The translations under genes were made by a program, and so were the position numbers. DNA of 64,000 bases. Source: Isoetes taiwanensis (Eukaryota; Streptophyta; Lycopodiopsida; Isoetales; Isoetaceae). Below the pieces are notes generated by a model, which saw only the letters and a list, made by a program, of their open reading frames with translations, had not been told where the DNA came from and did not search any database. Of the stretch, positions 36,190-47,302 are shown one piece after another (the first letter of the stretch is position 1; each line of letters starts with the position of its first letter). The stretch is from the NCBI GenBank assembly GCA_021234155.1, contig JAJEKV010000167.1, positions 1 through 64,000 of the forward strand. The letters are read 5' to 3'.

Positions 36190-36723
36190 TCAAAAGGAAG
36201 GAACAACGATGTGGCAATTGAAGCGAGCAACGCTATCAGGAATGTTGAGGTAGGTAGTGGTGTAATTAGCGAAACCAATAGCAGCGCGGAAATCTCCGGT
36301 GCCACCGACAATGGCGATTTCCTTGGATTGTTTGGAGCCGACGGATTTGTCAGTGCCTTGGAAGGCGATTGTGCCGTTGTATTTCTTGGTCTGAAGCACG
36401 GCGCTGAACACCAAAAACGCATGGGAGGCATCGACTGCAGCGATCATGAAGGTCCCTTTGGCTCGCCCGATCTCGTTGGCCGTCGTGAAATTGGGGCCGT
36501 CGAAGATCTGGTTGTCGATCACAAACAGAGACCCGAACTGGGTCGTGCTCGTATCCCCGTTTGGGCCTGCAACTCGAACCCCTGTTGCATTCGGAGACGT
36601 GATCTTGTCGTAAAACCACAGCTTCAGGCTTATTTTTTTGAACGGCTCCTTGCCCTCTACCCTCGCCAGCGACACCACCACCAGAACCTGCATCAGCAAA
36701 ATCGCTGCTACTCTCGCCTTCAT
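36190..36723 (-). CDS. Dirigent-family protein, apparently intact
   Basis: Single-exon gene for a 177-residue dirigent-like protein, normal length for the family. A 24-residue hydrophobic leader (MKARVAAILLMQVLVVVSLA, then RVEG) predicts secretion to the apoplast. The mature part shows the family eight-stranded barrel landmarks in order: LWFYDKITSPNATGVRVAGP near 37-56, NGDTSTTQFGSLFVIDNQ, NEIGRAKGTFMIAAVDASHA, YNGTIAFQGTDK, KEIAIVGGTGDFRAAIGF, and a terminal TTTYLNIPDS strand. Several N-glycosylation sequons are present (NAT, NFT, NGT, NYT). Family members guide phenoxy-radical coupling in lignan or lignin-related metabolism, or related cyclisations; the substrate cannot be told from sequence. 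A TATAAATA box lies about 95 bp upstream. The broken sister at 30.4 kb shares strand and design, so they are tandem duplicates. Confidence 0.9.
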   Translation of the reverse strand: MKARVAAILLMQVLVVVSLARVEGKEPFKKISLKLWFYDKITSPNATGVRVAGPNGDTSTTQFGSLFVIDNQIFDGPNFTTANEIGRAKGTFMIAAVDASHAFLVFSAVLQTKKYNGTIAFQGTDKSVGSKQSKEIAIVGGTGDFRAAIGFANYTTTYLNIPDSVARFNCHIVVPSF

Positions 36724-36813
36724 CTTGCTTGCAAAATTTAAGTAAGCTTTCTCAGATTGCCGGATCTGCTCGAGGTTTTGCTCGCTTCTGAACTCAACTG
36801 AAGAGCTTTTCTG

Positions 36814-36821
36814 TATTTATA
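36814..36821 (-). promoter_or_regulatory. TATA box of intact dirigent gene
   Basis: TATAAATA on the minus strand, 91-98 bp before the ATG at 36723. This spacing allows a normal transcription start with a leader of about 60-65 nt. Confidence 0.65.
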
Positions 36822-37059
36822 ACTTATAGCCTAAGTGTTAGTGCCCCCATAAGTTCCTTCCCCGTTAGACCTGCTCTTCCCATAACATTGTCAACTCTAT
36901 AGGCTTCTTCCTTTTTTTTTTCCCTTATATATTCTTGTCCTATCCTACCTCACTTTTAAAACTTTTACCCCTCGCTGAACCTTTCTTCCTTGCCTCTCGC
37001 CCTCTGCATTTACTCGTCCCCTCGCCTCATTGGTCATCATCGTGGACGTAAAAGAACCT

Positions 37060-37580
37060 ATCATACCTTATCTTTATCTTATCTAGTTATCATTTATCTA
37101 CGTTAAGTGTCCCATAAGCTACGAGCTTTCGTCATCTTATCTTATCACTTATCTACGTTAATTGTCCCATAAGCTGGCTTTCCGTTGACATTAAAATTCA
37201 TCATCATCATATCATCATTTTATTACACCACACCCTCGTATTTTATCACTACTATAGATCTCGTTTAACGTCTTGCCTCCTTTGGGCCAGGCTTGATTGC
37301 TTTTAATTGTCTTATGTACAGTAAACGCTGCTTTCTAGAGGCTTCTCATGCCTGATTGAAAATTTTTTAAAAAATACTTCATTCATCCCATGTCCAACTT
37401 TGGAAGGTATTCAGTCCATCTCCAATTTGAAAAGTAGAGCTAAAAAGTAAACGTTGCTTTCTAGCAGCTTCTCATGCCTGGTTGAAAATATTAAAAAAAT
37501 ACTTCATTCATCCCATATCCAACTTTGGAAGGTATTCAGTCCATCTCCAATTTGAAAAATAGAACTAAAATAGGTACTTT
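37060..37580. repeat. Two tandem duplications (about 67 and 120 bp)
   Basis: At 37075-37160 the phrase CTTATCTACGTTAA(G/T)TGTCC with its flanks occurs twice. At about 37325-37450 and 37448-37570 a 120-bp unit containing AACTTTGGAAGGTATTCAGT is duplicated with a few changes. Both are noncoding. Confidence 0.75.
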
Positions 37581-37584
37581 ACTT

Positions 37585-38450
37585 TAGACCTACCATCACA
37601 AACATGTACGCGTCCTTTATCATAGCATATTTGCTCTATAATATTCTATTTTCTACATAAATTTTTAGGATTTTCTACATCTTGTTTGTTTTTTTACTCC
37701 CCACCAAACACGTCATGTTTTGAATGGTTCCTACGCTCTAGGTAAGCCTTTCATCTTTGACTAGTTGAAGATGAAACCATTCTGCCTCTCCACATTCTCC
37801 AAAGGAGGTTGACGTTCTCCCATTTTGGGATGCATAGGAAGAGAAATTCGTAGTAAGACCATCACCAAGAATGTTATGCTCACGTAGAAAAAAGGCACAT
37901 TCATGAAGAGGAACGTTCCCCTTGAGATGCACTGGCCCCCATAAGGCGTATATAACATTTATGAACTCGAAAAAGTATATGTCCTCATAAGCAAAGTCTA
38001 TATAATTATGTCCAATTGCTTTGTCTAATGACATTAGAGATAGATGTATACAAAAGTATGCTCGACTACATATTCTAAGCAAAGTGTGCCCTGGACTATC
38101 ACAGTCGTCTGATCCATCCATCCTATGGTTCAGATCGTATATTAGTGCCTCTGGGCACCTCTAGTTTTGATCATGGTCAGTTATGATTGCGAGCGCCTAC
38201 GATTTTAAAATATAAAATACAAGTTCGCCTAAGGCGAGATATCAAATAAAAGGACTCTAAGGTTCCGAGATATCAAATAAAAGGACTCATCTCATACATG
38301 TTTGCCTAAGGTTTTAGATTATGAAATATCGAGACTCCAACCGCTAACAAAATAATTCAATATCTTAGTAAGAATGCTTTAACCAATGCAATCAAAGAGG
38401 GCCAAGGAGCTAACATGCTTGTTTTTTCTATTGAATCTATATTTTCAATT
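37585..38450. other. Intergenic; unrecognised 127-codon minus-strand frame
   Basis: The frame at 37738-38121 has coding-like composition (LWGPVHLKGNVPLHECAFFL) but no domain, splice or promoter support. A 26-bp unit around GAGATATCAAATAAAAGGAC is duplicated at 38238-38292. Confidence 0.3.
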
Positions 38451-38456
38451 CTATAA

Positions 38457-38484
38457 CTGGTTAAGATGCCCAGCGTTGCTGGGC
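38457..38484 (-). mobile_element. Degenerate Helitron 3' terminus
   Basis: On the minus strand GCCCAGC-AAC-GCTGGGC is followed by ATCTTAA and CCAG, then T. Hairpin position and loop match the 12.9- and 62.1-kb ends, and stem changes are compensated (G:C to A:T pairs kept). The terminal CTAG has become CCAG, so this is an old copy or a decayed end. Confidence 0.45.
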
Positions 38485-38489
38485 ATAAG

Positions 38490-41285
38490 CCAAAAACATG
38501 TAAATGATAAGGCAACAATTATTAAGGTTCAATTAATTATCTGCTTTTATGTCGTGAGTTTTGAACCCAATTACACTATTGAAATATTCTTTAAAAGAAC
38601 CTTCTTATCTAGCCAGCAATCGTCCTCAAATGCATCATAGACAATAGCAACATTCTATTGTGTTTAAATCCCAACCATACTATTATAGTCATTTTACTAT
38701 TCTAGTCTATTAGAGTCTATTTGGAAACTTACAATCATGCCTTGTGTTAACATGAGAATTTGCATAAGAGCAGGTATTTATTTTTTCTTTAAGTCAAGCA
38801 TTAGACTATTGATTTTTGCAAACTCTAATATGTGAACTCGAACATGGGAGCCATCAATGACTATAATATAGACTTCCATTGTCTAAGGGCAAAATGCCTT
38901 AAAATATATGCCTCAATTCTAAAGGCAAATGTTCAAAGTTCTATATTGTTAAGATGAATGATAGGACTATTGCCAAGGAATCAATGTAAGGTCTTGTTAA
39001 TATTCATATACATTTGTGGTAACAAAGATTTGATCTATATTGCTTACAATTACGAGGTCTTGTTCAGTCTAATCACTTTTCTATTATATACTTAATGGGA
39101 TGTTTTCATTTTGCAAGGCCCTCGATGGGAAGAATATTCCTCCTTTTATGCCAGATCAAGGGCCCTTTGTTTTTTGCAGGCCACGACGGGTGAAAGCACG
39201 CTGTGATGTTCCAATTCGGCTGTCCCCCCTGTCCCCCCAAAATGTGGCGTACATCCACCACTTTTGTGGTATGAAAGTATAATTATGGCACCGCTCAGCT
39301 GCCGTTATTTAAGAATGGAGTCCCAATTTGTGGGGGAAATTCTAATTTCAAAAACTAAAATTCAAATTCCTATTCTTTGGCCCCTTCCTGTTCTTTGCCT
39401 TCGTCCTGTTCTTTGGCTCCCTCCCTGCTGCAAGCTCCAATCCATTGTGGATATGGATGTCAATGAGGTAATCTCGTCCTGAGCCGGCATTTTCGACGGA
39501 GGAAAAGCGAAAAGAAGAACCAAGGAACAAGAAATGTTGAAGAAAAAGCCTTGAGAGGAAAAGAAGAAGAGAAGAAAAATTGGAGCTTATGCGGGGTTGG
39601 CATAAGGATCCGGTTCATCAAAAGTGCAAGCAATGCGCCCGTGTTGTCCTTAATTTGCTAATGTCTTTCCATAAAACGAGACCAAAAGAATGGAGGATAT
39701 ACGAAGAAAGAAATTTTACTTGAGTTTTGAGGGATAAAACATTGGAAAAATTCATAGGTGGAGAATTAAAGGAGTTTGGAAGCCAAGAGCATCGTTATAA
39801 AGAGCCTCACGGAACTCCATGCGGTATCCAAACTCTCTACCAGCAATGGCTACCCCAGCGACCAAGAATAGCAGCCTTGCAATATGCAGACTGCCGTACG
39901 TCATTCTGAAACAAGTGACAAAATCAGCCCGGCGAGATCTTGGAAAGGTATGAGGTGTTCACCCAAGAAACCCCGCAAAAGGCAAAGAAAAAGAGGAAGA
40001 GATCGACACAATGGTGGAAAATGGGTTTCTTACAAGAGGGCTAAAAAGATTCGATGCAATTTCGGATGAACATATAGAAAAGATTCAAAATTTTTGGATT
40101 GAGAACACGTGAGTGTCTCCTACCACAAAAGGATGTTAGAACTAGAAGATTGGAGAGAAGTGTAAGAAGAACATCTTGCCCACTATCCGGAGGAATCACG
40201 GGTTAGTTTATTTCGCATATTCATGTTTTCTTAGTTATGGTGCTTAGTGTGGTGGTGCATGTGGTGGTTATTGTGTTGTCTGATGATTGTGATGCAATTT
40301 GTATGCGACATGTAAATAGTGTGTAGTTGACTCTAGTCCGAAATGCAATATTTAATGTTTGGAATGTTAGAACATGGCAATTAGTGATACTCTTTATCGG
40401 TGTGTATGCAGTCTAAAAATATTTGAGAATGATAACTAAGCGATCCTAAGATACAAATTTTTTGTTGAATAAAGACAATTTTTTGTCGTTCAAGCACGGC
40501 TCTGTTGGAAAGTATAATATATTAAAAAAGGATCTTACAAAATTTGGCTTTACAAAATTTGGCTTTCCATTGAAAGCTCGTGCACTGAACTAAATTTACA
40601 TGTACTTCCTAAGCAAATGTGAAAATTTGGTATGATCGGCTCGAGAACCGGGTGCATCCAAAATTATTGTTTTACGCACTAAAGCATCTAAGCTTTACGT
40701 AGTCATCCCGGGAATTTAACAGATGAGGTTTGTCGCTGCTTCCTCGTGATCCCCGGTGGTAAGAACGCAAACCTTACCGGGGCATTCCCCGCCATTGGGT
40801 GAAATGTCCAGGCGGACAAGCGACGAGAACAAATAAACCCGGTGCCCGCTAGAAGATAAAAACATAAGCTCATGGACCTTGTCTAAGAGCTCACTTCTGT
40901 CAATCGACCCCAAGCATAGCCATTGAAGGCCCAACATCCAAATTTGTATGCCTTTAGGTTGGATTTGAAATCGAAAAGAAGGTGGATTTTACGATTTCCA
41001 CCTTCAGAGATTGGTCACGAGCCCCGCTTAACATGTGCGAATGCCCTCCTCGCCACCCTCTACAATAGCCGTAGTGATCTGAACATCCCTCCTACCATGT
41101 TGCCGAATGAACTTGTTCAATTGAGAATGGAACGCCAAAAATCGATGCATGAACGTGATTTAGGACCCAAATCCTTTTCTAACGATTAGAAGAGGAATGT
41201 AATTATTATCCGGGTGTACGAATTTCATAAATGTTTATGAGAGCGTGCTAGGCGATTTCTTTATTTCAGACGGAATAGGATAAAA
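38490..41285. other. No confident gene; coding-like remnants at 39.5-40.1 and 40.7-41.2 kb
   Basis: Between 39480 and 40075 the plus strand has Lys/Glu-rich and then mixed open pieces (EKFIGGELKEFGSQEHRYK). Between 40730 and 41189 both strands are open for 70-90 codons in a GC-richer patch (LTCANALLATLYNSRSDLN on plus). None matches a family I recognise. They may be further gene or transposon debris. Confidence 0.3.
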
Positions 41286-41287
41286 GT

Positions 41288-41475
41288 GATGTGATGTGAT
41301 GTGTGGTGTAATGGTGTGGTGTGGTGTAAATGATGGTGAATGGTGTATGGTGTATGGTGTATGGTGTGTGGTGTGGGTGAATGGTGTGGTGTATGTGATG
41401 TATGGTGTATGGTATATGGTGTGTGGTGAATAGTGTGGTGTGTGGTGGGGTGTGGTGTGGTGTGTGGTAATGTAC
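41288..41475 (+). repeat. GTGTATGGT-type simple repeat
   Basis: Irregular G/T-rich repeat of TGGTG, TGGTGTA and GTGATG units. The minus-strand frames across it (Thr/His-rich) are translation artefacts. Confidence 0.9.
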
Positions 41476-41522
41476 ACAGCCTTAAGGTGCTCGATGCAGT
41501 GAATATGATGAGTGTGGGCATG

Positions 41523-42200
41523 CACTACCACCCCAAAACTGGTCCACATGTTGTTTTCGGTGTCTTTTTGCAAAAGAAACAACACCAAAAAATTACGTGT
41601 TGTTTTTTATCCCGGATTTGCTAGAAATGACGTGTAGTTTTTAGCAAAATTTTATACATGTAGTTTTTGTTGCCAAAAAGTCTACGATAGAGTTTTGTCA
41701 AAATTATCTACACACGTAGAAATTAACGATATATTTCTGTATTTGGTTTAAAAGTAGATGTAGTTTTCAAAGCGTTTGCTTTCTTCAAAATTAGACATGT
41801 GGTTCGTAATAAAATTTAAAAGGTCCACATGTTGTTTTTTAACCTGTTGTTTTGCCAAAAGCAACACTAAAAACCATGTATAGGATTTTTGTCCGACTTT
41901 TTGCTAAAAACTATCGTAGTTTTCTGATTTTTCTTTTAATTATGTTGTTTTCAAGTGTTGGTTCTTCAAAAAATGATATGTGGTTTTGAGAAGCAATGTA
42001 TTTTTTCAAAAATAGGTGGTGCCTTTATTATTTTACATAAAATGCACATGTGGTTTTATAGAATTTTCAAGAAACAACATGTCAAATTAATATTTTTAAG
42101 TGTTGTTTATGGTTAAATGACATGGCATTAAAAAAAAACAATATGTTGAAAATTTGAAAATTGTATTATTTTTTACCATAATATCTAAAATTAACTATGG
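41523..42200 (+). mobile_element. CACTA-type transposon end with subterminal repeats
   Basis: The sequence switches at 41523 to CACTACCACCCCAAAACTGG, a CACTA terminus. The next 600 bp carry many degenerate copies, on both strands, of a 12-bp motif close to ACATGTNGTTTT (for example at about 41547, 41593, 41630, 41655, 41826 and 42045). Dense subterminal arrays of one short motif are typical of CACTA elements, where the transposase binds them. The opposite terminus (GTAGTG) is not visible downstream, so the element is truncated or diverged. No transposase coding sequence is recognised. Confidence 0.5.
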
Positions 42201-42204
42201 TCTT

Positions 42205-42820
42205 TAAGCATTGTTTTATTACTTTCATGATTGTTGGAATCTTATTAAAGTTGTTTTTAGCTCTGATATAATTGTTATTTTCAGGCCAGTGGTGTTTTGT
42301 TTACCATTCTTTTTGAACTTTTCTATCACAGCCAAGATCGAGATAAAATACTCCACAAATTTAAGAAAACTCTCATTGGCTCCATCATTTCCATGGATTT
42401 CAACCTTAAAATCAGCATTTACAGAGCCAAACTCTGTAATCTACACATCCGATTTGGGAATATACATATGATATACATAAGTACTGCATTAGATTCTTAA
42501 GATTGGATTCTTCTTAAGAAATGTCTGTAATTATCTGCTGCTGGACCGATCACCACACAACACTGCTATACATTTGATTCAACTTGTGAATCAAATAGGG
42601 AAAGTCGAAGGCAGAAGAGCCAAGTATGCATAAATCCGATGCATGAATGATGCATGAATCTGCAAAAATAAAAAAGGGATTAATAGTGCAGTCTTTGAGG
42701 ATAGAAGAAATCTGGAAGCATGAGACTGTGTAAGAACAATAAGAATGTTTCTCAGAGTTGGGATGATTTTGAATGAATGAATTATTTGACAGATTGAAAA
42801 GACTGCAGAAATGAATGAAT
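42205..42820. other. Intergenic, nothing recognised
   Basis: Sequence between the CACTA-like end and the HD-Zip remnant. The plus-strand frames at 42211-42500 show no domain. Confidence 0.4.
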
Positions 42821-42824
42821 GACT

Positions 42825-43464
42825 GGTAAGTGTTGCAGCACGCAAGGGCATGAAAAAATCCTGTGCAATTACACATGGAGGAGGCACTTTTATGGCCCTC
42901 AACTCCTGCAGTTCCTTCTGCAACCTCCTGTTTTCTCTTCAGCAGCATGTCTTCAGCAGCTCACAGTCAATTTCAGTCTGTTTCAGCTTGGTCCTGATAA
43001 AAAAAAACCCACAAATCTTTAGAAACCTTCTCAGATACATACACAATAACTTTTCTTCTATAAACTTCGCAAAAAACTTAGTTCAGATTCATTTCTCACC
43101 TTGCTCTATGGCTTTGGAACCACACTTCTACTTGTCTGGGTTTCAAATTGAGCTGTTTAGCCAGTGCATTCTTTTGCTTCTGCTAAGAAGAAGAATTCGG
43201 AGATAGGGTGAGAAACTGAACAGACAATTTTCATACCAGAAAAAATCCCAAATCGGAAACAGGATGAGGACCTACCGGATTGAGAGTGCTGTGCTCTTTA
43301 AAGCTTTCCTCGAGCAGAGCGGATTGTTCTCTAGTAAGACGGAGCTTCTTGCAAGGCATGCCATCTTCTTCATCGCTGGCTCTAGATGTGGCCTCGCAAG
43401 CCCTATCGGCGCTAGGATTGAAAGATGTGGCCTCTGGCTTATCCGGATTTGCCTCCGGCGTACT
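42825..43464 (-). pseudogene. HD-Zip class II homeodomain-leucine zipper gene, broken
   Basis: HD-Zip II proteins are plant transcription factors that bind CAATNATTG-type sites as dimers and act in shade and auxin responses. Three minus-strand exons are clear. Exon 43464-43276 encodes an acidic stretch and then the homeodomain start ([26 protein letters not shown]) and ends at GTAGGT. Exon 43179-43100 encodes KQKNALAKQLNLKPRQVEVW, then FQSHRA, ending GTGAG. Exon 42993 to about 42825 encodes RTKLKQTEIDCELLKTCC, then TGA, then RENRRLQKELQELRA and PPPCVIAQDFFMPL. Lesions: a TGA and a small deletion where the zipper should read CCETLTEENRR; the invariant Asn51 and neighbouring Arg of helix 3 changed (WFQNRR to WFQSHR); a stop just before the first exon; no EAR-containing N-terminus; and loss of the CPxCE tail. 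Introns are 96 and 106 bp. Confidence 0.9.
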
Positions 43465-43469
43465 TCATG

Positions 43470-44030
43470 CACAGCCCTACGGTGGCCAATCAGGGCAAGA
43501 TCATGGCGCAAATGAATGATCTGGGCGGGATCATCTGCGACAGATGAATGATCTGGGCGCCAATGAACTGTCTGTTCCCGCCAAGGCGCCATAGATTTCT
43601 GCCAAAAAGAGACGGCCAATGAGATAGAAGGGCATGGATCGACATCCAAGCCCTTGATTTGTCTTTGATCTAACGGCCATCCATGCATTGGATAAACAAC
43701 TAAAAAAGTTGGCTCCTAATTGGTAAATCTCTGGTTCCTTTGTTTGTTTTGTTCTTAGACTAAAACTTCTTACCTAGCAAATCGAACTTTAAATGCCACT
43801 AATTTAACAAATTATGCCATTGCCTTTGCAAATCATGCCCTTTGCAACTCAGAAAAGGAAGCAGAGATTAGAAGCGGGAAAGGAGGGAGATAGAAGCGGC
43901 ATAAAAAAATACAATGCAGGGATCAAATTTGGGTTGTTAATCTTGGCCATTAACTTAAGGCCAATAGGATCACAAGACTTGGATTACAATCTCAGTTGCT
44001 CATCGCGGCCATTGAATCTGGCCGTGTTTA
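43470..44030. other. Intergenic, nothing recognised
   Basis: Short inverted phrase around AATGATCTGGGCG at 43520 and 43545. No gene. The 138-codon minus-strand frame at 43272-43688 is a shadow of HD-Zip exon 1 in another frame. Confidence 0.5.
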
Positions 44031-44034
44031 ATGT

Positions 44035-45372
44035 TTGAGACTGTGGCATGTTTGAGCCACATGTCACGTTTGAGCCTATGTGGCATGGCATGTTTGAACC
44101 AAGGTGACATATTGTAGCCTAGGGGCATGTTTGAGCCTAGGGGCACAACATTGCAACCATAGAAAAAACATATGAAATCATATTCCATCCCTAAAAAAAA
44201 TAAATCATTTAAAAGAGCCACGGGTCGTATTTGAGCCAAGGTGGCATGTTTTAGTCTAGGGGCATGTTTGAGCCTAGGGGCACAACATTTCAATCATTAA
44301 AAAAAAATATATACAAAATTCATATTTCATCCCAAATAAAAATCATTTGAAAGAGCTTTTTTATGGCCCTAGTGGCATGTTTTAGCCACATGTCATATTT
44401 GAGCGAAGGTGACATGTTCTAGCCTAGGGGCATGTTAAAGTCTAGGTGCACGTTTGGGCCACGTGTCATATTTTGCCTAGAAGCGTGTTTGAGATGCATT
44501 TCACATTTGAGCCTATGTGGCATGTTTGAGCCACGTGTCATGTTATGGCCAATGTGACAAATCCTAGTCTAGGGGGGGATGTTTGAATCTTGCCGCACAA
44601 CATTTCAACCATAAAAAAAACATAGGAAGTCATATTTCATCCAAAAAAAAAAACATTTGAAAGCCCATTTTTATGACCCAAGTGGCATGTTTTGAGCCTA
44701 GGGGCATGTTTGAGCCATGTGTCATGTTTGAGCCTATGTAGCATGTTTGACCCTAGGGGCAATGCCCTATGTGGCGTCTTTGAGCCGAGGTGGCATGTTT
44801 GAGACTATATGGCATGTTTGAGCCAATGTAACATATTTGCGTGCGTGGCATGCTTGAGCCAAGGTGGCATGTTCGAGCCCAAGGACATGCTTGAGCCTAG
44901 GCGCACAACATTTCAACCCATAGAAAACCACAAAATTATATTTCATCCTTTCAAAAAAGTAAATCATTTCAAAGAGCATTTTTATGACCCTAGTGGCATG
45001 TGTTGAGCCACATATCATGTTTGAGCCACGTATCATGTGTTGAGCCTAGTGGCATGTTTGATACTATGTGGCATGTTTGAGCTAAGATGGCATGTTTGGG
45101 CCACGTCGATTTGGGCCATGATGGCATGTTTGAGCCTATGTGGCATGTTTGAGCCTAAGGCCGCCACGGTGGCATGTTTAAGCCTATGTGGCATGTTTAA
45201 GCCACGTGTCCAGTTTGAGCCAAGGTGACATGTTTGAGCCTATGTGGCATATTTGAGCCTATGTGGCATGTTTGAGCCAAGGTGGCATGTGTGAGCCTAT
45301 GTGGCATGCTTGAGTCACTTGTCATGTTTAAGCCAAGGTGGCATCGAGCCTAGAGGCATGTTTTGAGCCTAT
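44035..45372 (+). repeat. 19-bp satellite with ~310-bp higher-order structure
   Basis: The basic unit is TGGCATGTTTGAGCCTATG and close variants (GCCAAGG, GCCACGTG), repeated dozens of times with length changes. Embedded in it, about every 140-310 bp, is a second module that starts CACAACATTTCAACCATA. It runs through an A-rich stretch with ATATTTCATCC and CATTTGAAAGAGC, and ends TTTTTATGACCCTAGTGGCA (seen near 44146, 44280, 44593 and 44905). Frames crossing it translate as repeats of CLSLCGMFEP and similar and are not genes. The last 200 bp consist of the 19-bp unit alone. Confidence 0.9.
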
Positions 45373-45439
45373 AGTCGACAAGGTAAGGCGAGCAGGCAGT
45401 ATCCTGCAGGCACCACCTACGCCAATGGACTGCGAGCAT

Positions 45440-46959
45440 GTTGGACATGACCTATTTTGGCACTTCTTGGAGAAGGCGTGCTCTTCTTTGGCCCACGACA
45501 CGATTTGGCTCAATTTGGATCTGGAATGTCTAAGAAAATCGAGTTCAAAGTTGGAAGAAAATTTGGCCAGTGCACTTTCTTGAGACAAAAAAAGGTCTAC
45601 ATGCTCAAACGATGATATTACAAGTTTTACCAGCATTTTTTGGATGATTTTTGATATACTATCGAGGAAAAAGTTGTAGCAATATGTGGGAAAAAAGCTT
45701 GGCCTAATTTGGAACCGAATGATGGAGAAAACCGAAGTTCAAAGTGGATAAAAAATTCTCAAAGTCCCGAGGTAATGTCGACTTTTGAGTCCATTGGCGA
45801 GTCGAGTTCCACGGGATTCCCGAGTGGGAGAATTGCCCGTCGGTGGCGGGGGCCTCGAGAGAGGACCTTTGGGACGAACTGCTTCCGGAAGGTTTTAAGG
45901 GTCCGTCTTTTGGCATCAACACCCTCCCTCTACGTCATGACATTATGCAAGATTCTGGCCGAATCTGACTAGGATATGGCCTCTAAAACATAAACCCTGT
46001 GCGTTGCTAGGTTATTGAAGGGTTTACATTATGGAGGCCGAGTTTTAGTTGGTTGCACATGGGACATGGTCGAGAAGCTGCAATTGAAAACACGAAGCAA
46101 TAGGAACTGAGGGAATGGGGTTTGGATTTATCCTCCTCCCAATGTGGCAATTAGAAAACAAGAGCGCGTTTTGCAGTAGCAAAATTATTTGGGATCATTC
46201 GGGATGCCCAACAGATCCAAACTTTGTTATTTCAGTTCCCATGGCTCCGCATTTATGTTTAGAAAAGATGCACTTAGTTATCCTAAAAAACGACCATGTT
46301 TTGGCCTCCGAAAAGTAAACCCTATATGTACCTAGGTTATTGTAGGGTTTACCTTTGAAAGGCCAAAACGTCGTCATTTTCTTTGATAACTAGGTGCACC
46401 TTTTCTAAATATGTATCTTGAGCCATGGCAACTAAAAATAACGAGTTTGGATCTATTGGCCATCCCGAATGATCCCAAACAATTTTGCTCTTTTGCAAAG
46501 GCTCTTGACTTCTAATTGCCACACCGGGATGAGGATAAATCCAAATCCCATTTAGATCAATTCCTATTCGCTTCGTGTTTTCAATCTGCAGCTTTCACCA
46601 TGTCCCAAGTGCAACCACTAAAACTCGATCTCCATAACGTAAACCCTTCAATAACCTAGCAACACACAAGGTTTATGTTTCGGAGGCATATCCTCATCGA
46701 TCCAATCGTGGATCTTGCACAATGTCATCGGATACAGGAAGGGTGTTGGCGCTGGAAGATGGGCCCTTAAACCTTCCCCCGGGCGCCCGCCCCCCAAAGT
46801 CCTCCCCCAAGGCCCCTCGCCATGGATGGGCAACTCTCCCACCTGCACTGTGAATTGACTCGCCAATGGACTCAAAACTTCAATATTACCGGAGACCAAG
46901 TTTAGCCAGGCGTAAGACCATCCCTTCTCCAAGAAGCACCAACGTAGCTCATGTCCAAC
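45440..46959. repeat. Large imperfect inverted repeat (palindrome) centred at 46333
   Basis: From 46333 outward the two sides are reverse complements with moderate divergence. At the tip GTAAACCCTA (46315-46324) pairs with TAGGGTTTAC (46343-46352). At the outer limit GTTGGACATG (45440-45449) pairs with CATGTCCAAC (46950-46959). The left arm is about 270 bp longer through extra sequence at roughly 45500-45770. A 66-bp block (GGCCTC…TAAACCCT…TAGGTTATTG(A/T)AGGGTTTAC) is present three times: in each arm (about 45975 and 46625) and at the centre. Each arm contains coding-like pieces, best at 46932-46648 minus (KIHDWIDEDMPPKHKPCVLL), not assignable to a family. Confidence 0.8.
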
Positions 46960-47300
46960 ACGTTAAGTAGTCAATTGGCCTAAGAGGTGGTCAGAATACC
47001 GCCATGTAGAGGGTTCGTGTTTCTTTCATTGCCAAAAATGACCATGTAACTTGGTCCCTAGGGTAATTTTTGCCATTCTAGGCGACATGACGAAGTCGAA
47101 TCTCCATTCCTGAGCCTTTGTGCTTGCCCGGAATGACAAAACAATTGGGTTTCTACAAGGTCGACCAGCGCAGACATTTTCAGCGTTTGATAAGTTCTCT
47201 CGGATCGATCTTGGATTCTTTTGAACCTGCCGGGCGAGGTTACTTGAACGATAGATTCAATCTACGGATAGGGAACCGAGTTCGGGAAGGGGCATTGGCA
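46960..47300. other. Intergenic, unrecognised 81-codon plus-strand frame
   Basis: The frame at 47118-47363 encodes FEPAGRGYLNDRFNLRIG; no family is recognised. Confidence 0.3.
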
Positions 47301-47302
47301 TT

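Noticed and set aside
36142-36741. A 199-codon plus-strand frame antisense to the dirigent gene
   Set aside because: It is a shadow of the dirigent coding sequence; the same antisense frame is partly open at the sister copy, as expected from shared codon use.
41235-41588. 117-codon minus-strand Thr/His-rich frame
   Set aside because: Translation of the GTGTATGG simple repeat.
43272-43688. 138-codon minus-strand frame
   Set aside because: It overlaps HD-Zip exon 1 in a different frame and shows no homology; the HD-Zip frame explains the sequence.
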